From Rhodobiaceae bacterium UBA4490 (GTDB lineage Bacteria > Pseudomonadota > Alphaproteobacteria > Parvibaculales > Parvibaculaceae): 64,000 nucleotides of DNA. Position 1 is the stretch's first letter, and each line of letters starts with the position of its first letter. Where the stretch lies: NCBI GenBank assembly GCA_002389665.1, contig DGNO01000005.1, forward strand, positions 21,258 through 85,257, written 5' to 3'. Made by a program: the position numbers and the translations under genes. Below the pieces are notes generated by a model. It had not been told where the DNA came from and did no database searches. It saw only the letters and a list, made by a program, of their open reading frames with translations. Positions 43,774 to 51,962 of the stretch are shown here, in pieces.

Positions 43774-44997
43774 ATGAGCAATTCCGATATGGACGCTGGG
43801 AGTCTGGCAAGCGCGGCTGAAAGCCGCGCGCTGGCGGACCGGCTGCAAACCCTGTTCGGCGAGGCGGGCTTTCAGCCCGTCGATCCGCCCGTGCTTCAGC
43901 CCGCCGATGTCTTTCTGGACCGCTCGGGAGAGGATATCCGCCGGCGCATGTATGTCTTTTCCGATCCGGGCGGCGCCGAGCTTTGCCTGCGTCCGGACCT
44001 GACCATCCCGACCTGCCGGCAATATCTCGAAGAATACCCGAAAGCCGACAAGCCGGTGAGACTGACCTACCGGGGCCTTGCCTTCCGCTATCAGTCGAGC
44101 GCGCCCTGGCCGATGCGCGAGTTCACGCAAGTGGGCGTCGAGCAGATCGGCGAATGCGATGCGGGTAAAAGCTGCGAGGAAGCGGACGCCGCCATTCTGG
44201 AACTGGCGCTCAGGGCGGTGGAAACTTCGGGCCTTGCCTCCTACCGCCTTGAAATGGGCGATCTGGCGCTTTTCGGCGCGCTGGTCGACGGGCTCGATAT
44301 TCCAGCCACCTGGGCGGAGCGGCTGAAGCGGCATTTCTGGCGCCCGGATTATTTCCGCGAGCTTTTACTGCGCCTTGCCGATCAAAATGCGCTGGCCGCG
44401 TCCGGGCCGGATCTGCCGGGGCTCTTTTCCGCCCTTGGCGCGCTGGACGGGGTGCAGGCCAAAGCGCTCATCGAGGAAGTGCTGACCCTTGCCGGGATTT
44501 CGCCGGTTGGCGGACGCTCGACGCGCGAGATTGCCGAGCGCTTGCTGGAACAGGCAGCGGATGCAGGTGCCCAGGCACTGCCCAAGGATATTGTGGAACT
44601 CATTGACGGTTTCCTTGCCATTTCGGGCACGCCCAATGAGGCGCTTACCAAAATCCGTGAGCTGACGAAAGCGGCCGGTCTTTCCGGCGGCTCGCTCGGC
44701 AAGGCCATGACGCGGCTCGAGCGGCGCTTCGAGCGGCTGGAAGCGGCGGCGCCCGATTTCTCCAAAGCCCATTTCGCCACGAGCTTCGGGCGCAACATGG
44801 AATATTACACGGGCTTCGTTTTCGAATTCCGCACCCAGCTTGCCGGCAAGACCGTGAATGTCGCCGGCGGCGGGCGCTATGACACGCTGCTCGAAACGCT
44901 GGGCGCGCCTGGGCCGGTGCCCGCCATCGGCTGCGCCATCGGGGTGGAGCGGCTTGCCCGCGCGGCAGCCGAAAACGCGAAAGGAGCGGGGCGATGA
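43774..44997 (+). CDS. hisZ: ATP phosphoribosyltransferase regulatory subunit
   Basis: 407 aa. HisRS-like fold without tRNA charging: [45 protein letters not shown], and [31 protein letters not shown]. HisZ forms a complex with short-type HisG and provides catalytic assistance and histidine feedback inhibition. Its stop overlaps the ATG of hisG (ATGA at 44994-44997), so the pair is co-translated. The presence of HisZ implies the HisG form that relies on it. Confidence 0.95.
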   Translation: MSNSDMDAGSLASAAESRALADRLQTLFGEAGFQPVDPPVLQPADVFLDRSGEDIRRRMYVFSDPGGAELCLRPDLTIPTCRQYLEEYPKADKPVRLTYRGLAFRYQSSAPWPMREFTQVGVEQIGECDAGKSCEEADAAILELALRAVETSGLASYRLEMGDLALFGALVDGLDIPATWAERLKRHFWRPDYFRELLLRLADQNALAASGPDLPGLFSALGALDGVQAKALIEEVLTLAGISPVGGRSTREIAERLLEQAADAGAQALPKDIVELIDGFLAISGTPNEALTKIRELTKAAGLSGGSLGKAMTRLERRFERLEAAAPDFSKAHFATSFGRNMEYYTGFVFEFRTQLAGKTVNVAGGGRYDTLLETLGAPGPVPAIGCAIGVERLARAAAENAKGAGR

Positions 44998-45977
44998 GCG
45001 AGAAACTGATTATCGGCCTGCCTTCCAAGGGGCGGCTGCAGGAAAACGCCAATGCGTTTTTCGCCAGCGCCGGGCTGAAAGTGAAGCAGAAGGACGGGCG
45101 CGGTTATACCGGCGTTCTGAAAGGCGTCGGCAATGTCGATATCGCCTTTCTCTCGGCCTCTGAAATTGCGGGCAATCTGGAAAGCGGCGCCATCCACTTT
45201 GGCGTGACGGGCGAAGATCTCATCCGCGAGAAAATCGTGAACCCGGAAGAAAAGGTGGAGCTTTTGCTGCCGCTCGGCTTCGGTCACGCCGACGTGGTGG
45301 TGGCGGTGCCGCAAAGCTGGATCGATGTGCGCGCCATGGCCGATCTCGACGATGTGGCGCGCGGCTTTCACATCCGCCATAAGCGCCGTCTGCGCGTTGC
45401 CACGAAATATCTCACCCTGACGCGGCTCTTCTTTGCCGAGCACGGGATTTCCGATTACCGCATCGTGGAAAGCCTCGGGGCGACGGAAGGCGCGCCGGCG
45501 GCAGGCTCCGCCGAGGCGATTGTCGATATCACCTCGACGGGCGCAACGCTGGCGGCCAATAATCTGAAAGTGCTCGATGACGGGGTGATGCTGAAAAGCC
45601 AGGCGAACCTCGTTGCCTCGCTCACCGCCACCTGGTGCGACACGGCGCTGCAGGCGGCAACTCATGTGCTCGACATGATCACGGCGCGCACCGAGGCGCA
45701 GCGGATGAAAGAAATCCGCTTCGCCGCGCCCGCGCTCGATCAGACATTGGTGGATGAGCTGCTTGCCCGCTTCGACGTGCGCGTGCCGCTGGAAGCGCGG
45801 GCCGCTTTGCCGGGCAGCGGCGAGCTTGCCGCCTATTGCCCTTCGGCAAAGCTTTATGATGTTGTCAGCTATCTGCGCGAGAACGGCATCACCACCGTTA
45901 CGGCGCGGGACGTGGATTATCTTTTCGAGCCGGAAAACGCGCTGCTGGCGCGGCTCAAGGCCCGGCTCGGGAAATAG
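44994..45977 (+). CDS. hisG: ATP phosphoribosyltransferase
   Basis: 327 aa, first enzyme of histidine synthesis: ATP + PRPP to phosphoribosyl-ATP. Motifs: [55 protein letters not shown], and the PRPP loop [18 protein letters not shown]. Short HisG proteins are about 210-230 aa; this one has about 100 extra C-terminal residues (from [15 protein letters not shown]), although a HisZ is encoded next to it. The tail is not clearly the regulatory domain of long HisG. It is the last gene of the his group, with a repeat-rich gap after it. Confidence 0.95.
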   Translation: MSEKLIIGLPSKGRLQENANAFFASAGLKVKQKDGRGYTGVLKGVGNVDIAFLSASEIAGNLESGAIHFGVTGEDLIREKIVNPEEKVELLLPLGFGHADVVVAVPQSWIDVRAMADLDDVARGFHIRHKRRLRVATKYLTLTRLFFAEHGISDYRIVESLGATEGAPAAGSAEAIVDITSTGATLAANNLKVLDDGVMLKSQANLVASLTATWCDTALQAATHVLDMITARTEAQRMKEIRFAAPALDQTLVDELLARFDVRVPLEARAALPGSGELAAYCPSAKLYDVVSYLRENGITTVTARDVDYLFEPENALLARLKARLGK

Positions 45978-45988
45978 CGTCTTTACAA

Positions 45989-46030
45989 AAGTTACAGAGT
46001 TTCTGTTCCTTTACAGAAGTTCTGTAACTT
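45989..46030. repeat. TTACAGA inverted-repeat cluster between hisG and the TauE/SafE gene
   Basis: AAGTTACAGA (45989-45998) pairs with TCTGTAACTT (46021-46030), a perfect 10-bp repeat. A second perfect one, TTACAGA-AGT-TCTGTAA (46011-46027), and a third ACAGA-GTT-TCTGT (45994-46006) overlap it. No T-run fits a terminator. An operator for the downstream exporter gene (46114) or an RNA switch are both possible. Confidence 0.5.
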
Positions 46031-46113
46031 CTCTCACTTTAATAAGCTATTGCCTCTATTGATTTTTCTCCGCTGCGCGCGCAAATTTGCGCCGCCTTGT
46101 AAAGGAGGAAAGC

Positions 46114-46878
46114 ATGAGCGCGCTGCTTGTTATCGCACTGGGCCTGGTCGTCGTGGCGACCGCCATCCTGTCGGGCATATTCGGCATGGCGGGCGGCATC
46201 GTGCTGATGGGCTTCCTCGTTTCCGTCCTGCCCGTGGGCGCGGCGATGATGCTGCACGGGGTGACCCAGGCCGCTTCCAATGGCTACCGCGCCTGGCTGA
46301 ACCGGGCCCATATCCGCTGGGAAATCTTGAGCCTTTATGGCGCGGGCGCAGCAGTAGCGCTTGCCGGGCTCACCGCGCTTTCCTTCGTGCCGGATAGGGA
46401 GATCGTCTTTCTGGCGCTCGGCGCCGTGCCTTTCATCGCCGCCGCATTGCCCGAGCGTCTTGCCCTCGACATCACGAAAAGGGGCATGGCGGCCGCGGCG
46501 GGGTTTATCATTACCTTGATCAATCTTGTGGCCGGGGTGGCGGGTCCGCTTCTCGATGTGTTTTTTGTGCGCACCAGTCTTACCCGCCATGAGGTCGTCG
46601 CCTCCAAGGCGGTGACGCAGACGGTCAGCCATTTGCTCAAACTCGTCTATTTCGGTCTTCTCGTCCGCGAGACGGTGAGGATGGAAAGTGAAGGCGGGTC
46701 CGTTCCCTGGTGGGTCTTTCTCATGGTCGTGCCCCTTGCCATGCTGGGGACGACGCTCGGCAAGAAAGTACTCGACCGGATGAGCGACACGAATTTCCGC
46801 AAATGGAGCCAATGGGTGGTGCTGACCATCGGTGCCGTCTTCATCGCGCGCGGGCTTTGGACGCTCTATGCAGCTTAG
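46114..46878 (+). CDS. TauE/SafE (TSUP) family exporter
   Basis: 254 aa from ATG 46114 with AAAGGAGG upstream. About eight membrane helices in two related halves: a first half with GIFGMAGGIVLMGFLV and GVTQAASNGYRAWLNRAH, and a second with KAVTQTVSHLLKLVYFG. This is the TSUP family, linked with export of sulfite, sulfoacetate or other organosulfur anions. Substrate is unknown; the transcript may be controlled by the TTACAGA repeats upstream. It overlaps the convergent SDR gene by 4 bp. Confidence 0.85.
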   Translation: MSALLVIALGLVVVATAILSGIFGMAGGIVLMGFLVSVLPVGAAMMLHGVTQAASNGYRAWLNRAHIRWEILSLYGAGAAVALAGLTALSFVPDREIVFLALGAVPFIAAALPERLALDITKRGMAAAAGFIITLINLVAGVAGPLLDVFFVRTSLTRHEVVASKAVTQTVSHLLKLVYFGLLVRETVRMESEGGSVPWWVFLMVVPLAMLGTTLGKKVLDRMSDTNFRKWSQWVVLTIGAVFIARGLWTLYAA

Positions 46879-47699
46879 TTACGGGCAATGCCGAGCGAGG
46901 CGAGATAGGCTTTCTGCTTTTTAAGCCCCTGTTTTTCGAGATAGCGGAAGACGGGGGCAAGCAGCGGCGGCCAGGTCATGACGAGACCGGCCATGATACC
47001 GTCGCTCACCGGCAGCCAGGTTTCAAGCTTGCCGTTTTTCAGCGCCTTCATGACGTGGCGCGCCGTTTCCTCCGGGCTGAGCGGTTTGGCATTGCCCGCG
47101 AAATTGAGCGGCGAGCCTTCCGGGTGCGCCATTTCCGCCTGCAGCATCGGCGTGTCGATCGCATTGGGATAGAGCGCGCCGACCTTGATGCCGTGAGGGG
47201 CAAGTTCGAGATGGAGCGCGGCCATGAATCCGCGCAGCCCGAATTTCGAGGCGCTGTAAGCGGCGCTGTCTTTCAGCGGAAAAAGCCCGGCAAGGGAGGC
47301 GATGGAAAAGATCTGTCCTTTGCCCCGTTTCAGCATGGCGCGGGCGGCGGCCTGGGAAAGATGCATCGGCGCGCGCAAATTGATGTCGAGATGCTTATCG
47401 AGCAGGGTACTCTCTGACGCGGCGACGGAACCGGGAAGTCCGATCCCGGCATTGTTGATCAGAAGCTCGATACCGGGCGCCGCTTCGAGCCGTGCGCAGA
47501 GCGCTTGAAGGCCCGCCGCCGCGCAAAGATCGGCGGTGATGAGCTCCGGGGCGCTCTTTAGCGCGCCTGCCGTCTTTTCCAGCGCGTCGGAGGAAATATC
47601 TGTGAGGACGAGGCCGTAGCCTGCTTTTTCAAGCGCGAGCGCAAGCGCGCGGCCTAGGCCGCCGCCTGCGCCCGTGATCAGGGCAAGAGGCCGGCTCAT
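46875..47699 (-). CDS. Short-chain dehydrogenase/reductase
   Basis: 274 aa, classical SDR. TGAGGGLGRALALAL is the cofactor-binding motif, INNAGIG the NAG motif, and the catalytic Ser (SIASLAG) and YSASK (Tyr-x3-Lys) follow. The Asp in TDIS after beta-2 suggests NAD(H) rather than NADP(H). The gene starts inside the last codons of the FMO gene (4-nt overlap), so both are coupled. Together they could oxidise an alcohol to a ketone and then insert oxygen. The C-terminal hydrophobic segment may attach it to a membrane. Confidence 0.92.
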   Translation of the reverse strand: MSRPLALITGAGGGLGRALALALEKAGYGLVLTDISSDALEKTAGALKSAPELITADLCAAAGLQALCARLEAAPGIELLINNAGIGLPGSVAASESTLLDKHLDINLRAPMHLSQAAARAMLKRGKGQIFSIASLAGLFPLKDSAAYSASKFGLRGFMAALHLELAPHGIKVGALYPNAIDTPMLQAEMAHPEGSPLNFAGNAKPLSPEETARHVMKALKNGKLETWLPVSDGIMAGLVMTWPPLLAPVFRYLEKQGLKKQKAYLASLGIARN

Positions 47700-49036
47700 G
47701 CCGCCGCCTTCGCCCGCAGGCTTTCATAATGGCCGTCCGGAATATCCGGCCAGTGCATGGTCTTGCGCAGGCCTTTCATCGCCTTCTGGTAAGCGTCGAT
47801 ATTGACGTAAGTCGCATGGCGGTCGGAGCCGACATATTTCACGCCGCCGGAAAGATCGGGCCGCAATGTCGTGAGCGCCTTTTCCCAGCGCGCGGTTTCC
47901 TTGCCGCCTTGGGCCTCCGCCAGGATCGCCCGCGCGATGAGATCAGCCATATTGTCGAAAAGCTTGTAGGCCCCGCCATTCGTTTCCATGAAGCCGATGG
48001 CAAAAAGCTGCGGGTTCTCGCGGGAAAAAAGGTTCATGAAAAGATCGGGCCGTCCGCCTTTCCAGGAAAATTCTTTTTCTTCCACATAAGGAATGTTCCA
48101 GCGGTAGCCCGTCGCGCAAAGGATGAGATCCACGGTCTCGCGGCTGCCATCCTTGAAGACGACGTCGGGGCCGTCGAGCCGCGCGATATCGCCCTTGGCT
48201 TTGATATCGCCGTGGGAGAGATAATGGAGGAGCTGCGTGTTGACGATGGGGTGGCTTGCAAAAACCTTGTGATCGGGCGCGGGCAGGCCGAGCCGCGTCA
48301 GATCGCCATTGAGGAGCCGCAACATCGCGCCGAAGATGATCTGCGTCAGCCACATGGGCATATGCGGGCCTTCATGGGCAAAGACATCCGCCGGCTTGCC
48401 GAAAATATGCTTGGGAATGAAGTGATAGCCGCGCCGCAGGCTTATGAAGGCGGCGTCTGCCGATTGCGCGGCATCGCAGGCAATGTCGCAGCCGGAATTG
48501 CCCGCGCCGATGACGAGCACGCGCTTGCCTTTGAACTCGTCCGGCGAGCGGAACGTGTTGGCATGGCGGATCTCGCCGTCGAAGCTGCCTTCGAACTGAG
48601 GCAGGCTCGGATGCCAATTCGTGCCGTTCGCGCAGATGAGCCAGCGGTAGCGGCGCTTTTCACCAGTGCCGAGCGTCACCGTCCAGCCGCCATCTTCAAA
48701 GCGCGTTTCCTTTACTTCCGTGTTGAACGTGATGTCGCCGTAAAGGCCGAACTCGCGGGCAAAGGCGCGCATGTAAGAAAGGATCTGCCGGCCTGACGGG
48801 TAATCGGGATAATCGGCGGGCATCGGGAAACCCAGGTAGTGAGACTGGGTTTTGGAGGAAATGAAATGCGCCGAATCGTACATGGGCGAGCCCGGATTAT
48901 CCGCATCCCAGATGCCGCCCACATCGGCGTGCCGCTCGAAGCAGTCGAAATCGATGCCCAGCAATTTGAACGTGCGTGCCAGCGCCAGCCCGCCGGGCCC
49001 CGCGCCCACGATGCAGGCTTTGTCGTTTACCGTCAT
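47696..49036 (-). CDS. Flavin-dependent monooxygenase (FMO type)
   Basis: 446 aa from the ATG at 49034-49036 (MTVNDKACIVG, GGGAG upstream). FAD motif IVGAGPGGLALARTF, then the FMO fingerprint FDGEIRHANTF (F-x-G-x3-H-x3-F) and the NADPH-binding VLVIGAGNSGCDIACDAA. It oxygenates nucleophilic N or S atoms, or ketones. It is co-transcribed with the SDR gene and divergent from a TetR gene at 49130; the 93-bp gap holds a TGAGG/CCTCA palindrome. An inducible two-enzyme oxidation module is the likely reading. Confidence 0.9.
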   Translation of the reverse strand: MTVNDKACIVGAGPGGLALARTFKLLGIDFDCFERHADVGGIWDADNPGSPMYDSAHFISSKTQSHYLGFPMPADYPDYPSGRQILSYMRAFAREFGLYGDITFNTEVKETRFEDGGWTVTLGTGEKRRYRWLICANGTNWHPSLPQFEGSFDGEIRHANTFRSPDEFKGKRVLVIGAGNSGCDIACDAAQSADAAFISLRRGYHFIPKHIFGKPADVFAHEGPHMPMWLTQIIFGAMLRLLNGDLTRLGLPAPDHKVFASHPIVNTQLLHYLSHGDIKAKGDIARLDGPDVVFKDGSRETVDLILCATGYRWNIPYVEEKEFSWKGGRPDLFMNLFSRENPQLFAIGFMETNGGAYKLFDNMADLIARAILAEAQGGKETARWEKALTTLRPDLSGGVKYVGSDRHATYVNIDAYQKAMKGLRKTMHWPDIPDGHYESLRAKAAA

Positions 49037-49053
49037 TCCTCTCTCCCGTAACA

Positions 49054-49066
49054 TGAGGATTCCTCA
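49054..49066. promoter_or_regulatory. Candidate operator TGAGG-ATT-CCTCA
   Basis: A perfect 5-bp inverted repeat with a 3-nt centre in the divergent gap between the FMO and TetR genes. A further CCTCAT half-site lies at 49088-49093. Likely bound by the TetR protein of the module. Confidence 0.4.
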
Positions 49067-49129
49067 GATTTGAATAATTTGATAAACCCTCATATTTTCC
49101 GGCGCAAGCAAAAATTGGAAACCCGCCCC

Positions 49130-49747
49130 ATGACCGACAGCGCTCTTCGCAAAAAACCGGCTCAGGCCCGCTCCCGCGCCCGCTATGAGGCCATTCTTGC
49201 CGCCGCCAAGGCGCTGATCGCGGAAAAGGGCTCGGACACGGTGAAAATGAGCGAGGTGGCGGAGCGGGCGGGCGTGCCTATCGGCTCCGTCTATCAGTTC
49301 TTCCCCGACAAGGGCGCCATCATCCAGACGCTGGCCGAAGACTATATGGAGCAAGTGCGCGCGGGCCTGCGCGAGGAGGTGAAATCAATCACCGACAAGG
49401 AAAGCGCAGGCGCGCTCATCGCCCGGCTGATGGATAGCTATTATGCCTTCTTTTTGATGGAGCCCGTCGCGCGGGATATCTGGTGCGGCACCCAGGCCGA
49501 CAAGCGCATGCAGGATATCGATATCGAGGATAGCCGCCTCAATGGCGAGATTTTCTTTGCCGCTTTAAAGCCGCTTGCCCCGCGTGCCGCCTGGAAGGGG
49601 CTCAAGACCGATTGCTTTTTGATGATGCAGCTCACAGGCGCCGCCGTCCGCCTTGCGGTCGCGCTGGACCGCAAGGAGGGCGACAGGATCATCGATGCCT
49701 ATAAGGGCATGCTGCTTTCCAAGCTCATGCAGAACTTGGGAAGCTGA
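49130..49747 (+). CDS. TetR-family regulator
   Basis: 205 aa from ATG 49130 (MTDSALRKKPAQARS), preferred over 49070, which lies inside the shared promoter region. The HTH reads MSEVAERAGVPIGSVYQFFPDKGAIIQ, typical of TetR. The C-terminal domain has a Cys/Trp stretch (DIWCGTQADKRM) and resembles the TetR_C_17-like set. It is divergent from the FMO-SDR operon and is its probable repressor. The stop is 5 bp before the convergent glyA end. Confidence 0.88.
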   Translation: MTDSALRKKPAQARSRARYEAILAAAKALIAEKGSDTVKMSEVAERAGVPIGSVYQFFPDKGAIIQTLAEDYMEQVRAGLREEVKSITDKESAGALIARLMDSYYAFFLMEPVARDIWCGTQADKRMQDIDIEDSRLNGEIFFAALKPLAPRAAWKGLKTDCFLMMQLTGAAVRLAVALDRKEGDRIIDAYKGMLLSKLMQNLGS

Positions 49748-49752
49748 ACCGC

Positions 49753-51087
49753 TTAAAGCCCCGGCACGGGAAAGCGCGCGCAAAGCGCCTCGGCTTCTGC
49801 GGCAAGGGCGGGCAGGATTTCCTCGCGTTTCCCTGCGTCGGCGCTAAGGGCGGTTGCAATCATCGCGGCGATACTTTCCATCTCGCTTTTCCCCATGCCC
49901 CGCGCGGTGGGCGCGGGCGTGCCGAGGCGGATGCCGGAAGGGCGCATGGGCGGGCGCGGATCGTCGGGGATCACCTGCTTGTTCGTCGTCAGGCCGATCT
50001 CATCGAGAAGGCGCTGCGCCTCATCGCCGCTCATCCCGAAGCTTGCCTCGGTGTCGATGACCATGAGGTGGTTTTCCGTGCCACCGGTCACGAGTTTGAT
50101 CTGCCGGGCGGCAAGAGCATTGGCGAGCGCCTTGGCATTTTCCAGCACCTGGCGGGCATAGGCTTTGAAGGCGCCCTCGCCCACAAGCTTCAGCGTCGTC
50201 GCGGTAGCCGCCACCTGGTTCATGTGCGGCCCACCCTGAAGGCCGGGAAAGACCGAGGCATCGAGCTTCTTGGCATGGGCTTTTTGCGTCAGGATCAGCC
50301 CGCCGCGCGGCCCCCGCATCGATTTATGCGTGGTCGTCGTCATGAAGTCGAAACCGGCTTCCATGGGGTTGTTGAGCAACCCCGCCGCGATGAAGCCTGC
50401 CGTATGGCTGACATCGGCCATGGTCAGCGCGCCCACCTCATCGGCGATCTCCTTGAAGGCGCGGTAATCGATGTCGCGCGGATAGGAAGAATGCCCGCAA
50501 ACGATCATTTTGGGCCGGGTGCGCAAGGCTGCCTCCCGCACCGCGCCGAAATCGATATGGCCCTCGCCATCCGTCTTGTAGCGGGTGAAATCGAAAAGCT
50601 TGCCCATATGGCTGACCGGCGCGCCATGCGTCAGGTGCCCGCCATGGGAAAGGTCCATGGCAAGGATCGGATCGCCTGCCTCCAGAAAACCGAGATAAAC
50701 GGCCTGGTTCATGGGCGAGCCGGATAGGGGCTGCACATTGGCGTGTTCCGCGCCGAAAAGCGCCTTCGCCCGCTCCCTCGCCAGTTCTTCGACAATGTCG
50801 GTATTTTCCTGCCCGCCATAATAGCGCCGGCCCGGATAGCCTTCCGAATATTTGTTGGTGAAGACAGAGCCGAGCAGCGCCAGCACTTCCGGAAAGGCAT
50901 AGTTCTCCGACGGGATAAGTTCGAGCCCGCGCCGTTGGCGTTCTTCCTCGCGCAAAAGCGCGGCGGCGATATCGGGGTCGGATTGCGCAAGACCCTCCCG
51001 CAGCGCGTTCATGTCGGCCGCACTTTGCGTTTCCTCGGGGAAACGGGCGGTGGGGGCGGAAGAAGAAAAAGAAGGGGTGATCGTCAT
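49753..51087 (-). CDS. glyA: Serine hydroxymethyltransferase
   Basis: 444 aa. Interconverts serine and glycine and makes methylene-tetrahydrofolate. Conserved: ELIPSENYAFPEVL, NKYSEGYPGRRYYGGQENTD, VQPLSGSPMNQAVYLGFL, and the PLP-lysine motif as TTTTHKSMRGPRGG, where most relatives have THKTLRGPRGG. It starts with a 25-residue N-terminal extension (ATG at 51085-51087, AGGAG upstream); a second in-frame ATG at residue 26 is also possible. Expression is controlled by the ZTP riboswitch upstream. The divergence around the lysine suggests a second-type SHMT, and a canonical copy may exist elsewhere. Confidence 0.94.
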   Translation of the reverse strand: MTITPSFSSSAPTARFPEETQSAADMNALREGLAQSDPDIAAALLREEERQRRGLELIPSENYAFPEVLALLGSVFTNKYSEGYPGRRYYGGQENTDIVEELARERAKALFGAEHANVQPLSGSPMNQAVYLGFLEAGDPILAMDLSHGGHLTHGAPVSHMGKLFDFTRYKTDGEGHIDFGAVREAALRTRPKMIVCGHSSYPRDIDYRAFKEIADEVGALTMADVSHTAGFIAAGLLNNPMEAGFDFMTTTTHKSMRGPRGGLILTQKAHAKKLDASVFPGLQGGPHMNQVAATATTLKLVGEGAFKAYARQVLENAKALANALAARQIKLVTGGTENHLMVIDTEASFGMSGDEAQRLLDEIGLTTNKQVIPDDPRPPMRPSGIRLGTPAPTARGMGKSEMESIAAMIATALSADAGKREEILPALAAEAEALCARFPVPGL

Positions 51088-51103
51088 GAGGCAAGCTCCT
51101 GTT

Positions 51104-51250
51104 CAAAACAAAACCCGGCCAGCTTTTTCAAAGCTGCCCAGGCGAACGGCTTGGCCCTATGGCCCGATATGGTTCCGCGCTCCCTCGTGGTTCCCCACGC
51201 CCCTGCAAGACGATTGCCGGGTTTTCGCCAGTCACGCGGAATGCGACCGG
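51104..51250 (-). promoter_or_regulatory. ZTP (pfl) riboswitch upstream of glyA
   Basis: On the minus strand the conserved ZTP/pfl elements occur in order: GCGTGACTGGCG (5' part, near 51224-51236), GGGAACCACGAGGGAGCG (near 51180-51197) and CCGTTCGCCTGGGCA (51135-51149). The ligand is the folate-stress signal ZMP/ZTP (AICAR), and glyA is a usual target. A short AGCTTT/AAAGCT hairpin (51121-51135) follows, then a GGGTTTTGTTTTG tract. AAAACCCGGC just inside the aptamer (51216-51225) can also pair with GCCGGGTTTT (51110-51119), so the expression platform could be terminator-like. Confidence 0.85.
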
Positions 51251-51409
51251 TTTGATCACCATAAGAGATAGGGCGGGGCAAGAGGGCCGTCAACCCGCCT
51301 TTTCTGCCCCCCTCTCACCGGTCACGCCGTGCACGGAACATGGGAGCCCGTCTCTCGTTCGTTACCCGAGTGAGTAAAACGCGTGAAACCAACCAAGAAG
51401 GAGGAAGAC

Positions 51410-51820
51410 ATGCGTATCAAATCTCTGACAGCCACGCTGGCCGCCTCCGCCTTTGCTCTGGCCGCAGGCGCCGCACAGGCCGAGGATATGGAAACCCGCG
51501 CCTCCTGGAGCCCGAAGGACCAGGAAGGCCTTTATGAAAAACACATGGAACTGACGCGCTTGGCGAACAGCAAATGCGAAGACCTTGGCGGGTCCGCCTC
51601 CGCCAAGGCGCAGACGGATGACCTGCTTGCCGACCGCCGCGATGCCTGCGTGCGCCAGACGCTCGACAGCATGGCCGTGCAGACCGGCAATACCGGCGTC
51701 GTGCTCGTCCACATGGCGCTGCCCGCGGACGTGCGCTACAACGAAAGCCGCACGGAAGCCTGGAAAAAACGGGCGATGGAAGGCACGCTCGTGACCATCC
51801 GCGAGGAAAGCGAAAGCTAA
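51410..51820 (+). CDS. Small secreted UrcA-like protein
   Basis: 136 aa from ATG 51410 (GGAGG upstream). A signal peptide ends at AAQA-ED (about residue 25). The mature part has the SWSPKDQEGLYEKHMELTR helix, two conserved-type Cys (KCED and ACVRQTLDSM) that could form a disulfide, and a strand-rich end. This resembles the UrcA family of periplasmic proteins, of unknown function. A terminator follows at 51850-51882. It is divergent from glyA, and the first 60 bp of its upstream region lie beyond the riboswitch start. Confidence 0.65.
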   Translation: MRIKSLTATLAASAFALAAGAAQAEDMETRASWSPKDQEGLYEKHMELTRLANSKCEDLGGSASAKAQTDDLLADRRDACVRQTLDSMAVQTGNTGVVLVHMALPADVRYNESRTEAWKKRAMEGTLVTIREESES

Positions 51821-51849
51821 GCGCGCTTGAGCCGCGCATATAAAAGAAG

Positions 51850-51882
51850 GACCGGCCTTCCGCATTGGGAGGCCGGTCTTTT
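51850..51882 (+). terminator. Terminator of the UrcA-like gene
   Basis: GACCGGCCTTCC (51850-51861) pairs with GGGAGGCCGGTC (51867-51878) with one wobble pair, then TTTT at 51879-51882. It is 30 bp beyond the stop codon. Confidence 0.9.
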
Positions 51883-51962
51883 CACGTCTCTTTGGTGGTT
51901 TCAATCGCCCCGATTCTCATTAAGCTGCCGGGCGGCTTTAGGCAAAGGCGAGTGGCAAGGTG

